The notes: generated by a model not told the origin, from the sequence alone. Positions 28,671 through 38,246 are shown, counted from the stretch's first letter. The stretch: 64,000 nt of DNA from Marinomonas primoryensis (GCF_013372285.1 NZ_CP054301.1:3016501-3080500), one strand, 5' to 3'. Numbers and translations: made by a program.

Positions 28671-30566
28671 GTGACCAAACCTGTGCCCATGTTCGAAGAG
28701 ATACCTACTGCCAGACCCGACACACCGCTACTTGATCAAGTCGACTCACCAGCTGACTTGCGTGCCTTTAAAAAAGAGCAGTTGCCGGCGCTTGTCCGCG
28801 AATTACGCGAGTTCATGCTCTATAGTGTAGGGCAAACTGGTGGGCATTTTGGCGCTGGACTTGGCGTTGTAGAATTGACCGTTGCACTGCATTACCTTTA
28901 CAACACACCAAACGACCGGATTGTTTGGGACGTCGGCCATCAAGCTTATCCACATAAAATCCTTACCGGTCGCCGAGACGCGCTACTGAATATTCGTCAA
29001 GAAAGCGGTATATCCGGTTTTCCAAAACGTGACGAAAGCGAATACGACACCTTTGGTGTTGGTCATTCCAGCACCTCTATCGGTGCCGCACTTGGTATGT
29101 CTCTAGCCGCTCGACAACTCAACACCGGACGCAAAGCGGTAGCCATCATTGGCGATGGCGCCATGTCTGCAGGTATGGCGTTCGAAGCACTCAATCACGC
29201 TGGCGATGTCAAAGCGGACATGTTGGTCATTTTAAATGACAACGAGATGTCGATTTCGAAACCAGTCGGCGCGTTATCTAGCTATTTCGCTCGCATTTGG
29301 GCGAGTAAAACCTACGACAACATCCGTAAAAGTGGTCAAAAAGTTTTCTCTGGGCTTCCCTCCGCTCTTGAGCTAGCTCGCAAAGCTGAAGAACACATGA
29401 AAGGCATGGTATCGCCGGGCATGATGTTTGAAGAACTAGGTTTTAATTATATTGGCCCTATTGATGGTCATGATATGGACCATTTATTGACAACCATCGC
29501 CAATTTAAAAGACCGTTCTGGCCCTCAGTTTTTGCACGTTATCACAAAAAAAGGCAAAGGCTTTGAACCAGCAGAAGGCGATCCGATTGGCTATCATGCC
29601 ATCAATAAAATAGAACCTGACCCAAAGCCTAACAACGAAAAAAGCAAACTACCAAAGTACTGTAATGTCTTCGGAACTTGGGTGTGTGATGCCGCCGAGC
29701 AAGACAACAGGCTTGTCGCGATCACACCAGCAATGAAAGAAGGTTCCGACCTTATTGAATTCGCAGAGCGCTTCCCTGACCGATACTTCGACGTCGCCAT
29801 CGCAGAACAGCATGCTGTAACTTTAGCGGCTGGAATGGCTTGTGATGGTGTAAAACCGGTCGTTGCTATCTACTCAACCTTTTTACAGCGCGCTTATGAC
29901 CAACTTATTCACGATGTAGCCTTGCAAAACCTTGACGTACTGTTTGCCATTGATCGTGCAGGATTAGTGGGCGAAGACGGTCCGACTCATGCTGGCGTTT
30001 ACGACTTAACGTACCTACGCTGTATTCCAAACATGGTTGTGATGGCGCCGTCTGACGAAGACGAATGCCGTAAAATGCTGCAAACAGGGTATGAGTACCA
30101 AGGTCCTGCGGCGGTTCGCTACCCTCGTGGAACCGGCCAAGGGGTAACAATTGAGCCAACGCTGTCGACGCTGGCTATTGGTAAGTCTCGTACCTTACGA
30201 ACAGGCCAGTCTGGCATTGTCATCTGTGGTTTTGGTCGTCCAACTTACGACGCACTAAACGCCGCCGAAAGCCTAGATGCCACGTTATTAGACATGCGCT
30301 TTGTGAAACCCATCGATGAAGCCGCCTTATTGGCGCAACGCGATGCCAAGCTCATCGTGACAGTGGAAGAGAACGCTATCATGGGTGGTGCAGGCTCTGC
30401 AGTAAGTGAGTTTTTACTGGCGAACAACATTACCATTCCAACGCTTCAACTTGGTTTACCGGATCAATATGAAGAGCACGCCAGTCATGCGTCCATGTTA
30501 AAACGCGTCGGACTGGATGCTGACGGTATTTTGCTCAGTATCCAAGACAAACTAAAAAACAATTAA
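28671..30566 (+). CDS. dxs: 1-deoxy-D-xylulose-5-phosphate synthase
   Basis: A 631-residue thiamine-diphosphate enzyme condensing pyruvate and glyceraldehyde-3-phosphate, the first step of the MEP pathway. Seen are [20 protein letters not shown], the ThDP motif [34 protein letters not shown] and [18 protein letters not shown]. The GTG start lacks an obvious ribosome-binding site, so translation may depend on ispA; an ATG at 28689 is an alternative. It closes the operon before a terminator. Confidence 0.96.
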   Translation: MTKPVPMFEEIPTARPDTPLLDQVDSPADLRAFKKEQLPALVRELREFMLYSVGQTGGHFGAGLGVVELTVALHYLYNTPNDRIVWDVGHQAYPHKILTGRRDALLNIRQESGISGFPKRDESEYDTFGVGHSSTSIGAALGMSLAARQLNTGRKAVAIIGDGAMSAGMAFEALNHAGDVKADMLVILNDNEMSISKPVGALSSYFARIWASKTYDNIRKSGQKVFSGLPSALELARKAEEHMKGMVSPGMMFEELGFNYIGPIDGHDMDHLLTTIANLKDRSGPQFLHVITKKGKGFEPAEGDPIGYHAINKIEPDPKPNNEKSKLPKYCNVFGTWVCDAAEQDNRLVAITPAMKEGSDLIEFAERFPDRYFDVAIAEQHAVTLAAGMACDGVKPVVAIYSTFLQRAYDQLIHDVALQNLDVLFAIDRAGLVGEDGPTHAGVYDLTYLRCIPNMVVMAPSDEDECRKMLQTGYEYQGPAAVRYPRGTGQGVTIEPTLSTLAIGKSRTLRTGQSGIVICGFGRPTYDALNAAESLDATLLDMRFVKPIDEAALLAQRDAKLIVTVEENAIMGGAGSAVSEFLLANNITIPTLQLGLPDQYEEHASHASMLKRVGLDADGILLSIQDKLKNN

Positions 30567-30586
30567 CCTACTCTTCTCACCATAAG

Positions 30587-30621
30587 GCCACGCTTGTATT
30601 GACGATAAGCGTGGCTTTTTT
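30587..30621 (+). terminator. Terminator after dxs
   Basis: Stem GCCACGCTT / AAGCGTGGC with an eleven-base loop and a T-run. The T-run overlaps the stop codon of the convergent LysR gene. Confidence 0.9.
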
Positions 30622-31492
30622 ATTTCAAACAGCGTTTCGCTTCATCTAACACCGTGTGAACTCGACTTGGTAACAGCTTGTTTCGATGCACGCCAAGATA
30701 AAGTGTCTCGGTAACCGATTTGGGTAATTGATTGACACAAATACTGTAGGGCTTATTAAAGGCCGCAATGGCATGACGAGGTAAAACGGTAAAGCCTAAT
30801 CCCATGGCAACAGGTTCAAGAATTAAGCTAATTTGATTACAAAAACCCGATCGCTCGAAAGTTTGCCCTTCCTCAAATTCAGGGTAATTTGCTCCCAGCA
30901 GTAAACCAGCGTGATAAGCCCCATCAGGATGATCAATAAAACCTAATGCTTGTAATTGCGCCCAACTTGGTGATTGAACAGTGTGAGGCGTCACCAAAAG
31001 CAACTCCTCCTCTCCTATCGGCTGAATGTGAACCTCATTCATCATCGATGAACTGGTCATGAAACCAATATCTACTTTGTGTTCAGAAATCAATCGTTCG
31101 ACTTCTCGATTTGGCGCGAAACGATAATCTATGACCAACTTGGGGTGTTTCTTTTGCAGAAGCAGCAATTGTTGATACAACTTAAGGCCAACACTGCCCG
31201 GCGATACCACACGCACCAATCCTTCAAAGGCAGGATCATCTCCAACATGCTTTTCAAGCTCGGCTAAACCACTCAGAACGATTCGTCCCTCTTGATATAA
31301 ACGCTCGCCAGCATCCGTCAAGGTAAACTGTTTACCATGACGAATTAATAACGGCCGCCCAAGTTGTTCTTCTAGTTTACGAACATGCTGACTGACACCA
31401 GATTGCGTCATATTTAACTGCTCAGCAGTACGAGTAAAGTGCGAAACGTCAACCAAAGTACAAAAACTACGCAACCAAAGTGGATTGATCAT
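30620..31492 (-). CDS. LysR-family transcriptional regulator
   Basis: A 290-residue LysR-type regulator. The helix-turn-helix is near residues 17-40 (FTRTAEQLNMTQSGVSQHVR). The effector-binding domain follows from about 90. It is divergent from a VOC-family gene with 92 bases between, the classical arrangement for a LysR protein and its target. The co-inducer is not known. Confidence 0.93.
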   Translation of the reverse strand: MINPLWLRSFCTLVDVSHFTRTAEQLNMTQSGVSQHVRKLEEQLGRPLLIRHGKQFTLTDAGERLYQEGRIVLSGLAELEKHVGDDPAFEGLVRVVSPGSVGLKLYQQLLLLQKKHPKLVIDYRFAPNREVERLISEHKVDIGFMTSSSMMNEVHIQPIGEEELLLVTPHTVQSPSWAQLQALGFIDHPDGAYHAGLLLGANYPEFEEGQTFERSGFCNQISLILEPVAMGLGFTVLPRHAIAAFNKPYSICVNQLPKSVTETLYLGVHRNKLLPSRVHTVLDEAKRCLK

Positions 31493-31584
31493 TACAAAAT
31501 ATACTCATAGACATTTCAAACGATAATTTTACTTAATGCTTATGGATTTGTAACCTACAGAAAATCTCAACAAAGGAAAAAATC

Positions 31585-32085
31585 ATGAGCAATGTTTACC
31601 CACGCAATTTTTCACATATTGGTATTTCTGTACCGGACCTAGACAAAGCCGTCGAGTTTTACACGCAAGTCATGGGATGGTATTTAATTATGAAACCCAC
31701 AGACATCACAGAAGACAAAAGCCCTATTGGTGAAATGTGTACTGAGGTTTTTGGTGGAGGCTGGGAGAAATTTCGTATCGCCCACTTATCAACAGGCGAC
31801 CGAGTAGGCGTCGAAATATTTGAATTTAAAAACCAAGTTAACCCAGAAAATAATTTTGAGTATTGGAAAACAGGCATCTTTCATTTTTGCGTTCAAGATC
31901 CAAATGTCGAAGAACTGGCAGAACGTATTGTTGCTGCGGGCGGTAAAAAGCGTATGGAAAAACCTCGTTATTACTATCCTGGCACTAAGCCTTACCGCAT
32001 GATTTACATGGAAGACCCATTCGGTAATATTCTAGAAATCTACAGCCACAGCTATGAGCTTATATACAGTGAAGGCGCTTACTAA
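31585..32085 (+). CDS. VOC-family (glyoxalase/dioxygenase) protein
   Basis: A 166-residue vicinal-oxygen-chelate protein. Two beta-alpha-beta3 modules start with FSHIGISVPDLDKAVEFYTQ and GIFHFCVQDPNVEELAERI. Metal ligands of the family are likely H11, E of GVEIFEF, H of IFHF and E of NILEIYSH. The family includes lactoylglutathione lyases and ring-cleavage dioxygenases; this member resembles uncharacterised cytosolic ones. It is probably controlled by the divergent LysR regulator. A good AAAGGAAA site precedes the ATG. Confidence 0.88.
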   Translation: MSNVYPRNFSHIGISVPDLDKAVEFYTQVMGWYLIMKPTDITEDKSPIGEMCTEVFGGGWEKFRIAHLSTGDRVGVEIFEFKNQVNPENNFEYWKTGIFHFCVQDPNVEELAERIVAAGGKKRMEKPRYYYPGTKPYRMIYMEDPFGNILEIYSHSYELIYSEGAY

Positions 32086-32098
32086 ATAGAACACTACA

Positions 32099-32137
32099 AG
32101 AGCTCGATGACATGGAACTCATCAAGCTCTACTTTTT
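32099..32137. terminator. Terminator between VOC gene and ynfA
   Basis: A stem-loop with arms AGAGCT-GATGA and TCATC-AGCTCT, each with one bulged base, followed by a T-run on the plus strand. It separates convergent genes. Confidence 0.8.
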
Positions 32138-32139
32138 AT

Positions 32140-32514
32140 TTAGGCGCCGCGTGGCGCAAACATAATGATCGCCATTCCTAACAGTGCCACACCAGACCCA
32201 ATCATATCCCACGTCGTTGGGCGAATACCGTCTACAACCCACAACCATAAAACAGCCATGAAAATATAAACGCCACCGTAGGCTGCATACACTCTTCCAG
32301 AAGCGGTTGGATGCAATGTCAGCAACCAAGCAAATACAGCCAAACTTAAGGCCGCTGGCACCAATAACCAAATGGGTTTGCCTTCACGCAACCAAAGATA
32401 AGGCAAGTAACAACCGACAATTTCTGCCAGTGCTGTCACCATAAAAAGACCCACTGTTTTTAACTCAGGCAAAAGAAGATTCCCATTCATATTGACAAAC
32501 GACATCGCCAACAC
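32140..32514 (-). CDS. YnfA/UPF0060 family membrane protein
   Basis: A small four-helix membrane protein of the UPF0060 (YnfA) family, which is distantly related to small multidrug resistance transporters. The block [20 protein letters not shown] and the helix [16 protein letters not shown] match E. coli YnfA (108 residues). The open frame is 124 residues, so the true start may be a later ATG such as that at about 32490. Transport of a substrate is unproven. Confidence 0.88.
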   Translation of the reverse strand: MLAMSFVNMNGNLLLPELKTVGLFMVTALAEIVGCYLPYLWLREGKPIWLLVPAALSLAVFAWLLTLHPTASGRVYAAYGGVYIFMAVLWLWVVDGIRPTTWDMIGSGVALLGMAIIMFAPRGA

Positions 32515-32573
32515 GTTAGCAAACGTGCCAGGGTAATAACATGACTCCCGCCATCATACCCTCTCTTCGCGTT

Positions 32574-33056
32574 CTAATCAGAAAGGACTTGCTGCTCTTT
32601 TTTGTCGATGCGTTTATTACTTAAATAAATCATTGTAACCGCAGCGACTAATAACAAAATCGCAAAGTATCGGTAATCATCCAAAGGAATGATTTTATTC
32701 TCTAACCAACCAAAATGGTCTATCAACAAGCTCATGATTAACTGACCGGAAATGGTACACACTGTCGCGGCAGCAATACCAATTTTAGGCACAGCAAAGA
32801 CCACAATTAACATGTACATTACGCCAAATAAAGCGCCGCTAAGTTGCCACTTAGGCGCACTAAAAAGAGAGACTTCATGATTCGATTCAAAGAAGAAAAA
32901 CAACAAGAACGAAATCGCAAAGCCAATTACAAAAGTCAGCCAAGCGCTGGCAATCACACCAACATTATGACCAAGACGTCCATTAATGGAAGATTGCACA
33001 GACAGAGCAATGCCACCCAATACCAACATAAAAATTGCAAAAAATACGGTCATCAT
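32574..33056 (-). CDS. DMT-superfamily YdcZ-type transporter subunit
   Basis: A 160-residue protein with five transmembrane helices of the DUF606/YdcZ family. It contains SVQSSINGRLG in helix 1 and the family motif TVCTISGQLIMSLLIDHFGW in helix 4. Five-helix DMT proteins act as dimers. It lies two bases after a second, similar gene, so the two probably form a heterodimer. A charged C-terminus (NKRIDKKEQQ) lies in the cytoplasm. Confidence 0.88.
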   Translation of the reverse strand: MMTVFFAIFMLVLGGIALSVQSSINGRLGHNVGVIASAWLTFVIGFAISFLLFFFFESNHEVSLFSAPKWQLSGALFGVMYMLIVVFAVPKIGIAAATVCTISGQLIMSLLIDHFGWLENKIIPLDDYRYFAILLLVAAVTMIYLSNKRIDKKEQQVLSD

Positions 33057-33057
33057 T

Positions 33058-33492
33058 CTACTCCTGACTCAACAACCAAAGGGCGGCTAAAATCATTACT
33101 AACGCCAAAGCTCGATACGGGTCAATCCCGCGCTTTTCACTGCCCAACAAACCATAATGATCAATCACCAGACTCATGCCGATTTGTCCTAACAAAACAC
33201 TCGTCATCGTCATACCGACACCGATAATCGGTGTGGCTATAGTCAGAAAAACCACATAAATAGGTCCTAATACACCGCCAGTAAGCAACCATTTAGGCTG
33301 CTTAAATAGCTCAGGTAAATTTGGCTTAGCAAAGAAAATCATAATCAAGGACAGCAATATTGAACCAATCATAAAAATAGCCAATGTCGCTGAAAAATGT
33401 CCGGCTAACTCACCTAATGGCCCCAAAAGACCAGCCTCAACTGACAACCCCATGCCCGCCGCCAACACCAAGAGATACACCACAATTTGCAT
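33058..33492 (-). CDS. DMT-superfamily YdcZ-type transporter subunit, partner
   Basis: A 144-residue five-helix YdcZ/DUF606 protein. Helix 1 has AAGMGLSVEAGLLGPLG and helix 4 MTSVLLGQIGMSLVIDHYGL, equivalent to the downstream partner. The stop codon is separated from the partner's ATG by one base. The pair is divergent from a LysR regulator 67 bases away. Substrate unknown. Confidence 0.88.
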   Translation of the reverse strand: MQIVVYLLVLAAGMGLSVEAGLLGPLGELAGHFSATLAIFMIGSILLSLIMIFFAKPNLPELFKQPKWLLTGGVLGPIYVVFLTIATPIIGVGMTMTSVLLGQIGMSLVIDHYGLLGSEKRGIDPYRALALVMILAALWLLSQE

Positions 33493-33559
33493 ACTTTTAT
33501 TCCGCTCGTTTTCGTTGCGAACATTGTTGATTGATGCTTAAATTAAATCAATAACATAG

Positions 33560-34531
33560 ATGACAAGTGATAATTGCATTATGAGCATCAAACCTCTTAG
33601 GGTGTTTCTTTCCGTTGCTAAAACCGGCAGCTTCGTTGCGGCAGCACGGGAGTTGGAGTTACCGCCCTCCTCGGTTTCTCGGTACATTTCCAGCCTGGAA
33701 GAAGAGCTCGGCCAACGCCTATTTTATCGACACACTCGGGCCGTAAAACTGACCGAAGTGGGCGACTATTACTTCGCCGAAGTCAGAGAAGCATTAACCA
33801 GTTTAGATCTAGCTACGGAGCAGGTAAAAGGCTCCCTTCTTACACCTCAAGGCAACTTAAACATCAATGCGCCTGTGTCATTTGGCCGATTGCACTTATC
33901 CCAATTAATCTGCCAGTTCCAACAACGCTACCCTGACATTAATGTTGAATTGATGCTTACCGATGCCTACGTTGATCCTGTCGCTAATGGTTCTGACATT
34001 GTTATTCGCATTGGTGGCTTTGAAGACTCTAGTCTGAATTACCAAACCATTGCTGACGAACAATTCGTACTCTGCGCTGCACCAAGCTATTTAGAAACCA
34101 TAAAAGAACACACTAAGAATCTATCCCAGCCTAAGCAATTGCTCGACTTTAATTGTTTGGTGTATAAGGGTAATAACGGGCGTCGCAACTGGTTCTTTCG
34201 ACAAGAAGGCAAACCAGCATTTGAATGCATCGAAGTCACTGGCAACCTATGCAGTAATAATGCCGATATATTGGTACAAGCGGCGTTGGCTGGCCAGGGG
34301 ATTATTTTATTTCCACGCTGGTTGGTGTTTCAATATTTGGCTACAGGGGAGTTAGTTACCTTGCTAGAAAGCTGGGAAGGATCGGAACGGGACACACCGC
34401 AAAGTATTTATGCGCTATACCCTGGCAATCGAATGAAGTCGTCAAAGGTTCTGTATTTTCTGGAATTTATGTCCGAATTTTTTGGTCATTCTGATCCGTA
34501 TTGGGGTAAACGCCCCCAACCGACAACATAA
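33560..34531 (+). CDS. LysR-family transcriptional regulator
   Basis: A 323-residue LysR regulator of the CrgA/DsdC-like long-tail type. The helix-turn-helix is AKTGSFVAAARELELPPSSV, and SSLEEELGQRLFYRHTRAVKL follows. The effector domain (about 95-300) contains the NADILVQAALAGQGIILFP signature. It is divergent from the paired YdcZ transporter and probably regulates it. An ATG at 33581 (MSIKPLRVF) is an alternative start and fits the family better. Confidence 0.92.
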   Translation: MTSDNCIMSIKPLRVFLSVAKTGSFVAAARELELPPSSVSRYISSLEEELGQRLFYRHTRAVKLTEVGDYYFAEVREALTSLDLATEQVKGSLLTPQGNLNINAPVSFGRLHLSQLICQFQQRYPDINVELMLTDAYVDPVANGSDIVIRIGGFEDSSLNYQTIADEQFVLCAAPSYLETIKEHTKNLSQPKQLLDFNCLVYKGNNGRRNWFFRQEGKPAFECIEVTGNLCSNNADILVQAALAGQGIILFPRWLVFQYLATGELVTLLESWEGSERDTPQSIYALYPGNRMKSSKVLYFLEFMSEFFGHSDPYWGKRPQPTT

Positions 34532-34573
34532 AAAAGAGGCGGACACACAAGGTATCAGCCTCTGCAATTTTTC
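34530..34573. terminator. Terminator between LysR and DUF7282 genes
   Basis: Arms AGAGGC and GCCTCT with a 17-base loop. A-run before and T-run after serve both convergent genes. The stem is short, so strength is uncertain. Confidence 0.6.
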
Positions 34574-34580
34574 TTCTGCC

Positions 34581-35006
34581 TTATCTTGCCGTGATCACGT
34601 CCATCACTAGCTTACCGTCTACTTTGATTGGGCCATCTTCTTTCGCACCCAAGGTGTATTCAAAAATACCGGTTTTCATACCACCAGCTTCGCCATGTAA
34701 CATCAACATTAGCATATCTCCGGACTTAACTGGTTCAGTCAGAATGGCGGCAACATCATGGTTTTTGCCTTTTTTAAGTGGCGCATACGCAACAACAGGA
34801 CCTGGTTTTTTAGACTTGTCAGTACGGTGAACAACCAACCAGCCGTTGCTTTCCGCCATTATCATATCGGCACTGACTGTTCCACCAGACACATCCTGAT
34901 CACTGCCTTTAACCGCTAGTTTGCCATTCATTCCACTAGCCAATACCGCGCCAGTCATTGCTAAAATACCGAAAACAAGAGTAATGCGTGCAAGTGTGTT
35001 TTTCAT
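34581..35006 (-). CDS. Secreted DUF7282-type protein
   Basis: A 141-residue exported protein. A signal peptide spans residues 1-23 (MKNTLARITLVFGILAM, ending VLASG). The rest is a beta-rich domain with SADMIMAESNGWLVVHRTD, VVAYAPLKKGKNHDVAAIL and a methionine-rich MLMLMLHGEAGG stretch, resembling DUF7282. Members are extracytoplasmic and uncharacterised. It sits downstream of an ECF sigma/anti-sigma pair and is a likely member of that regulon. Confidence 0.75.
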   Translation of the reverse strand: MKNTLARITLVFGILAMTGAVLASGMNGKLAVKGSDQDVSGGTVSADMIMAESNGWLVVHRTDKSKKPGPVVAYAPLKKGKNHDVAAILTEPVKSGDMLMLMLHGEAGGMKTGIFEYTLGAKEDGPIKVDGKLVMDVITAR

Positions 35007-35144
35007 AATAAACCTCTAAATTGTGTCTCGTTGAAATAGCATGATTTTGTTTCACATCTTTAGCTACGGGAGCACTCTGAAAAAGTTTCAGAAAATAGAG
35101 ATTTAACATTTTCTTTGTATTACTCAGGCAATGATCTACTCAGA

Positions 35145-35930
35145 TCACAAAGACGTTGGATACAATCTGCCATGAATAGCAGGACCCGTTGGCACCCCTG
35201 TCGGTGACCCGCCCATTGGTTCGACACTAATACCAAACGTTGCATGACGAATGATCGCAGGATCATAGTCAATTTTCTTCTGTATCGGATTGGCAACATT
35301 CGCTAGCAACCCTAAAGAACGCGGTGCTGGGCCAATGTCATCAGATTTAATCCACAACTGATAGGTTTTGCCAGCTTGGCCTTGAGCCATCACAGGACGA
35401 ACCGTAAGCTGGCGAGTATTAATATCGAGCGACATAATAAAAGCTGGCTGGCTATCATCCGCTTGAAAAACAGCAACAAAAGGCGCATTCGCTTGAACTG
35501 TCGGCTCAATAGTCGGATTCACAACCATAAAGACAGCAAGACATGCGGCAATGGCCGATGCACCAAACGCCGTAAAACGCCAGCGTTTCAATTTCACTCT
35601 CATAGCATCCATCTCAACCACAACAGGCGACGCCTTTGCAGATTCGCTCTTTTCACTCGCGATTTTTTTCTCAGTATTTTTCTCGGTACTTTTCTCGGCA
35701 CTTTGATCAAGCTTGATCAAAATCTCGTCGAACAAGCCTTCTCTTGGCTCTGCATCCTGTACATATTCGTTTAATCCAGCAAGATGCGCCTGCCATCTGA
35801 CAATCGCTTGGTCAAGCAATGGATCACTTTCTCGGCGCACTTCTACTGCGTCGCGCTCAGTCTTTTCTAAAGTACCAAGCACATATTCTGCTGCCAACGT
35901 GTGGATAGAGGTTTCTTCATCGTTATTCAT
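35145..35930 (-). CDS. Anti-sigma factor, RskA-like
   Basis: A 261-residue membrane anti-sigma factor. The N-terminal part (about 1-70) has the zinc-less anti-sigma helices (LAAEYVLGTLEKTERDAVEV). A charged linker follows, then a single transmembrane helix at about 126-147. The periplasmic RskA domain contains RPVMAQGQAGKTYQLWI and ends in FGISVEPMGGSPTGVP. The ATG at 35930 overlaps the sigma-factor stop as ATGA; an upstream TTG at 35942 is less likely. Confidence 0.92.
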   Translation of the reverse strand: MNNDEETSIHTLAAEYVLGTLEKTERDAVEVRRESDPLLDQAIVRWQAHLAGLNEYVQDAEPREGLFDEILIKLDQSAEKSTEKNTEKKIASEKSESAKASPVVVEMDAMRVKLKRWRFTAFGASAIAACLAVFMVVNPTIEPTVQANAPFVAVFQADDSQPAFIMSLDINTRQLTVRPVMAQGQAGKTYQLWIKSDDIGPAPRSLGLLANVANPIQKKIDYDPAIIRHATFGISVEPMGGSPTGVPTGPAIHGRLYPTSL

Positions 35931-36496
35931 AGATTCATACAACCTTGCAGCTGTTTAATGCCGCGATGCAGCCAAGTTTTAATCGTCCCTAACGGTTGAT
36001 TAAAACGCTCGGCAAGCTCCTGACGAGAATCTCCGTCTAAATAAGCCGCCTTAATCATCTCTGATCTAGGCGATTCGAGCCCAGCTAAACAAGCCTCTAA
36101 TGTTAATAGTTCTCGACTCTTAGCAAAAGAGTCGTCTGGCGTCATAGAATCATCGGCTATCAAGTCAAAGTCCACATCGATATCGCTATCGGGGAGTTGA
36201 TTTTTTCGCACTTCATCAATAGTACGATTGCGTGCAATCGTCGCCATCCAAGTAATTGGTGAGGCAACACGGGTATCATACGCCGATGCCTTTTCCCATA
36301 TCCTTAGATAAACCTCCTGTAATACTTCTTCGGATAAGGACTGACGCTTTAAGATACGGTAAACAATACCAAAAAGTTTCCGGTGAGTGGCTTGATATAA
36401 TTCAGAAAAAGCGTGACGGTCTTCTTGAGCTACTCTACTGAGCAAGTGCGCCAGTGATTCTGTCGTGTGTTGTTCTGACAAAGAAGATTCATTCAT
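35927..36496 (-). CDS. ECF RNA polymerase sigma factor, SigK-like
   Basis: A 189-residue sigma-70 family ECF factor. Region 2 (about 25-92) includes FSELYQATHRKLFGIVYRIL and ITWMATIARNRTIDEVRK. Region 4 (about 133-185) includes AYLDGDSRQELAERF and PLGTIKTWLHRGIKQL. It is the first gene of a sigma/anti-sigma/secreted-protein operon. SigK/RskA-type pairs respond to redox or envelope signals through proteolysis of the anti-sigma factor; the signal here is unknown. Confidence 0.93.
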   Translation of the reverse strand: MNESSLSEQHTTESLAHLLSRVAQEDRHAFSELYQATHRKLFGIVYRILKRQSLSEEVLQEVYLRIWEKASAYDTRVASPITWMATIARNRTIDEVRKNQLPDSDIDVDFDLIADDSMTPDDSFAKSRELLTLEACLAGLESPRSEMIKAAYLDGDSRQELAERFNQPLGTIKTWLHRGIKQLQGCMNL

Positions 36497-36618
36497 AAGA
36501 AAATAGCAATGAAATATCCATTAGTTAATATTTTAACGGGCGTTGCTTGCATTGACGTTTGAAGGTTATAAAAATACCAACCCTTAAACTTCATCAACAA
36601 CCGCAAGACGTGCAAAGC

Positions 36619-36870
36619 CTAGCGTTGCTTATATTGAGTTGGGCAGTAGCCTCTGCTCACACTAGACGATCTAAGCAGTAAATGCTTCGTTTTTCGCCCG
36701 CTGGCACGCTCTCGCCACAATTTAAAACTACTGAGTTTTAAGCTCTTTCGCATGAGTTTGATAACCGCTTGCTCATTCAAACCAAACTGGTGTTCAATCG
36801 CTTCAAATGGCGTTCTATCTTCCCAAGCCATCTCTAATATTCTTGATTGTTCGTCTACACTAAACTGCAT
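36619..36870 (-). CDS. TIGR03643/DUF2805 family protein
   Basis: An 83-residue basic protein with the pattern ILEMAWEDRTPFEAIEHQFG and LNEQAVIKLMRKSLKLSSFK followed by WRERASGRKTKHLL. This matches the TIGR03643 family, which looks like a small helix-turn-helix fold and may bind DNA. Function unknown. Its C-terminal 12 residues are divergent. Confidence 0.85.
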   Translation of the reverse strand: MQFSVDEQSRILEMAWEDRTPFEAIEHQFGLNEQAVIKLMRKSLKLSSFKLWRERASGRKTKHLLLRSSSVSRGYCPTQYKQR

Positions 36871-36974
36871 ACCGCTTCCCTAAACTTTATCGTTATAGAG
36901 AGCTCTTACGTCAATAAATACTTTTCAGTTCAGTAAAAATGAGTAAATCCACTTATCTATTTTTTTATTCCCTC

Positions 36975-37014
36975 TTGCACAACCCAATACATATAAACGA
37001 TAATCATTTGCAAC
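36975..37014 (+). promoter_or_regulatory. Promoter with Fur-like box
   Basis: TTGCAC (36975-36980) and GATAAT (36999-37004) are 18 bases apart. The -10 sits inside AACGATAATCATTTGCA (about 36996-37012), which resembles the Fur consensus (GATAATGATAATCATTATC). A transcript would begin near 37011, 24 bases before the ATG at 37035. Repression by Fur or Mur is inferred. Confidence 0.6.
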
Positions 37015-37034
37015 TAAATTACATCTCACTTTTT

Positions 37035-38231
37035 ATGCTAACTGAAGCCGAAATCCCCCTAAAACAAAACCATACCCTTCAACAAGGACTCACCAGTAAA
37101 CGGATGATAATTCCAATGGCACTTGTCATGCTTTGGCTTATTCCGAGTTTACGTGACATCGTCTACTCCGTATTGGCTGACGCCTTTTTGCAAGTCTCTG
37201 CTTTCGTAGCACTAACACTCGCGCTCTATTACGGAATAAGCCACAACTTAAACGCCACGCCTCTACAGCATTGGATGCGGAAGAAACCTTATCGCGAGAT
37301 CGTTTTTGCCGGCCTTATGGGCGTTTTACCTGGATGTGGTGGCGCGATTGTCGTGATTACTCAATATACCCAAGGGAAAATAAGCTTCGGCGCGGTGGTC
37401 GCTGTCCTCACTAGCACAATGGGAGACGCGGCATTCTTATTGATCAGTCAACAACCAAAAGACGCGGTCATCGTGTTGTCAATTAGCATCGTGGTCGGAA
37501 TCGTGTCAGGTCTTGTGACGGATTCTTTTTTGCCCGCACCAAAACAAGAACTTGTTCACTCAGCCAGTCAAAGAGGCACAATATCACTGCCACATCCAAG
37601 TCTTTTTGGCATCTGGGTCAGCCGTATAAGCATCGTATTTTGGTGCCTACTCATTATTCCTGCCAGCGCCATCGCCCTGCTTCTTGCCATGCAATACAAC
37701 GTCAATGATTTACTGGGGCTACCAGATAAATCGATAAAATACCTTGGCGCCATTGCCGGTTTTATATGCTTATTGCTGTGGGCGTTGTCCGCTAAAAATG
37801 ATCGCTATTCTGAATTAACAAAAGAAAATGATAATACGCTTCCCAAACATTGGATTCGAAAAGTCGCTCAAGACACACAATTTGTAACAAGTTGGGTTGT
37901 CGTCGCGTTTATCCTGTTCGAACTCATCCTCCTTTTTGTTGGTGATGGCCTACTCAACTCATTAAAACTATTGGGCAGCACGACTGTATTCTTTGCGACC
38001 ATGGTTGGCCTATTACCCGGCTGTGGTCCACAAATCATGGTGACTGGCCTTTACCTACAAGGCGCAATTCCCTTGTCGGCACAAATAGCCAATGCAATCA
38101 GTAACGACGGCGACGCACTCTTTCCCGCCATCGCTCTGGCACCAAAAGCGGCGTTAATCGCCACGGTGTATTCCACTGTTCCCGCCTTAATGGCAGGATA
38201 CACATACTATTGGTTGGTTGAATCGGTCTAG
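37035..38231 (+). CDS. Putative manganese/metal transporter (ArsP_2-type)
   Basis: A 398-residue polytopic membrane protein with about ten helices in two repeated halves, each carrying an LPGCG motif (GVLPGCGGAIVVITQYTQG and GLLPGCGPQIMVTGLYLQG) and a GDA/GDALFPAIA segment. This is the family annotated as putative manganese transporter (PF11449-like). I choose the ATG at 37035 because the promoter and Fur-like box lie just upstream; an earlier in-frame ATG at 36939 would be upstream of them. Metal identity is not proven. Confidence 0.85.
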   Translation: MLTEAEIPLKQNHTLQQGLTSKRMIIPMALVMLWLIPSLRDIVYSVLADAFLQVSAFVALTLALYYGISHNLNATPLQHWMRKKPYREIVFAGLMGVLPGCGGAIVVITQYTQGKISFGAVVAVLTSTMGDAAFLLISQQPKDAVIVLSISIVVGIVSGLVTDSFLPAPKQELVHSASQRGTISLPHPSLFGIWVSRISIVFWCLLIIPASAIALLLAMQYNVNDLLGLPDKSIKYLGAIAGFICLLLWALSAKNDRYSELTKENDNTLPKHWIRKVAQDTQFVTSWVVVAFILFELILLFVGDGLLNSLKLLGSTTVFFATMVGLLPGCGPQIMVTGLYLQGAIPLSAQIANAISNDGDALFPAIALAPKAALIATVYSTVPALMAGYTYYWLVESV

Positions 38232-38246
38232 CGTCTAAATGATAAT

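Noticed and set aside
34581..36496. Complete toxin-antitoxin or defence system
   Set aside because: The genes are a sigma/anti-sigma pair and a secreted protein; no toxin or nuclease motif was found.
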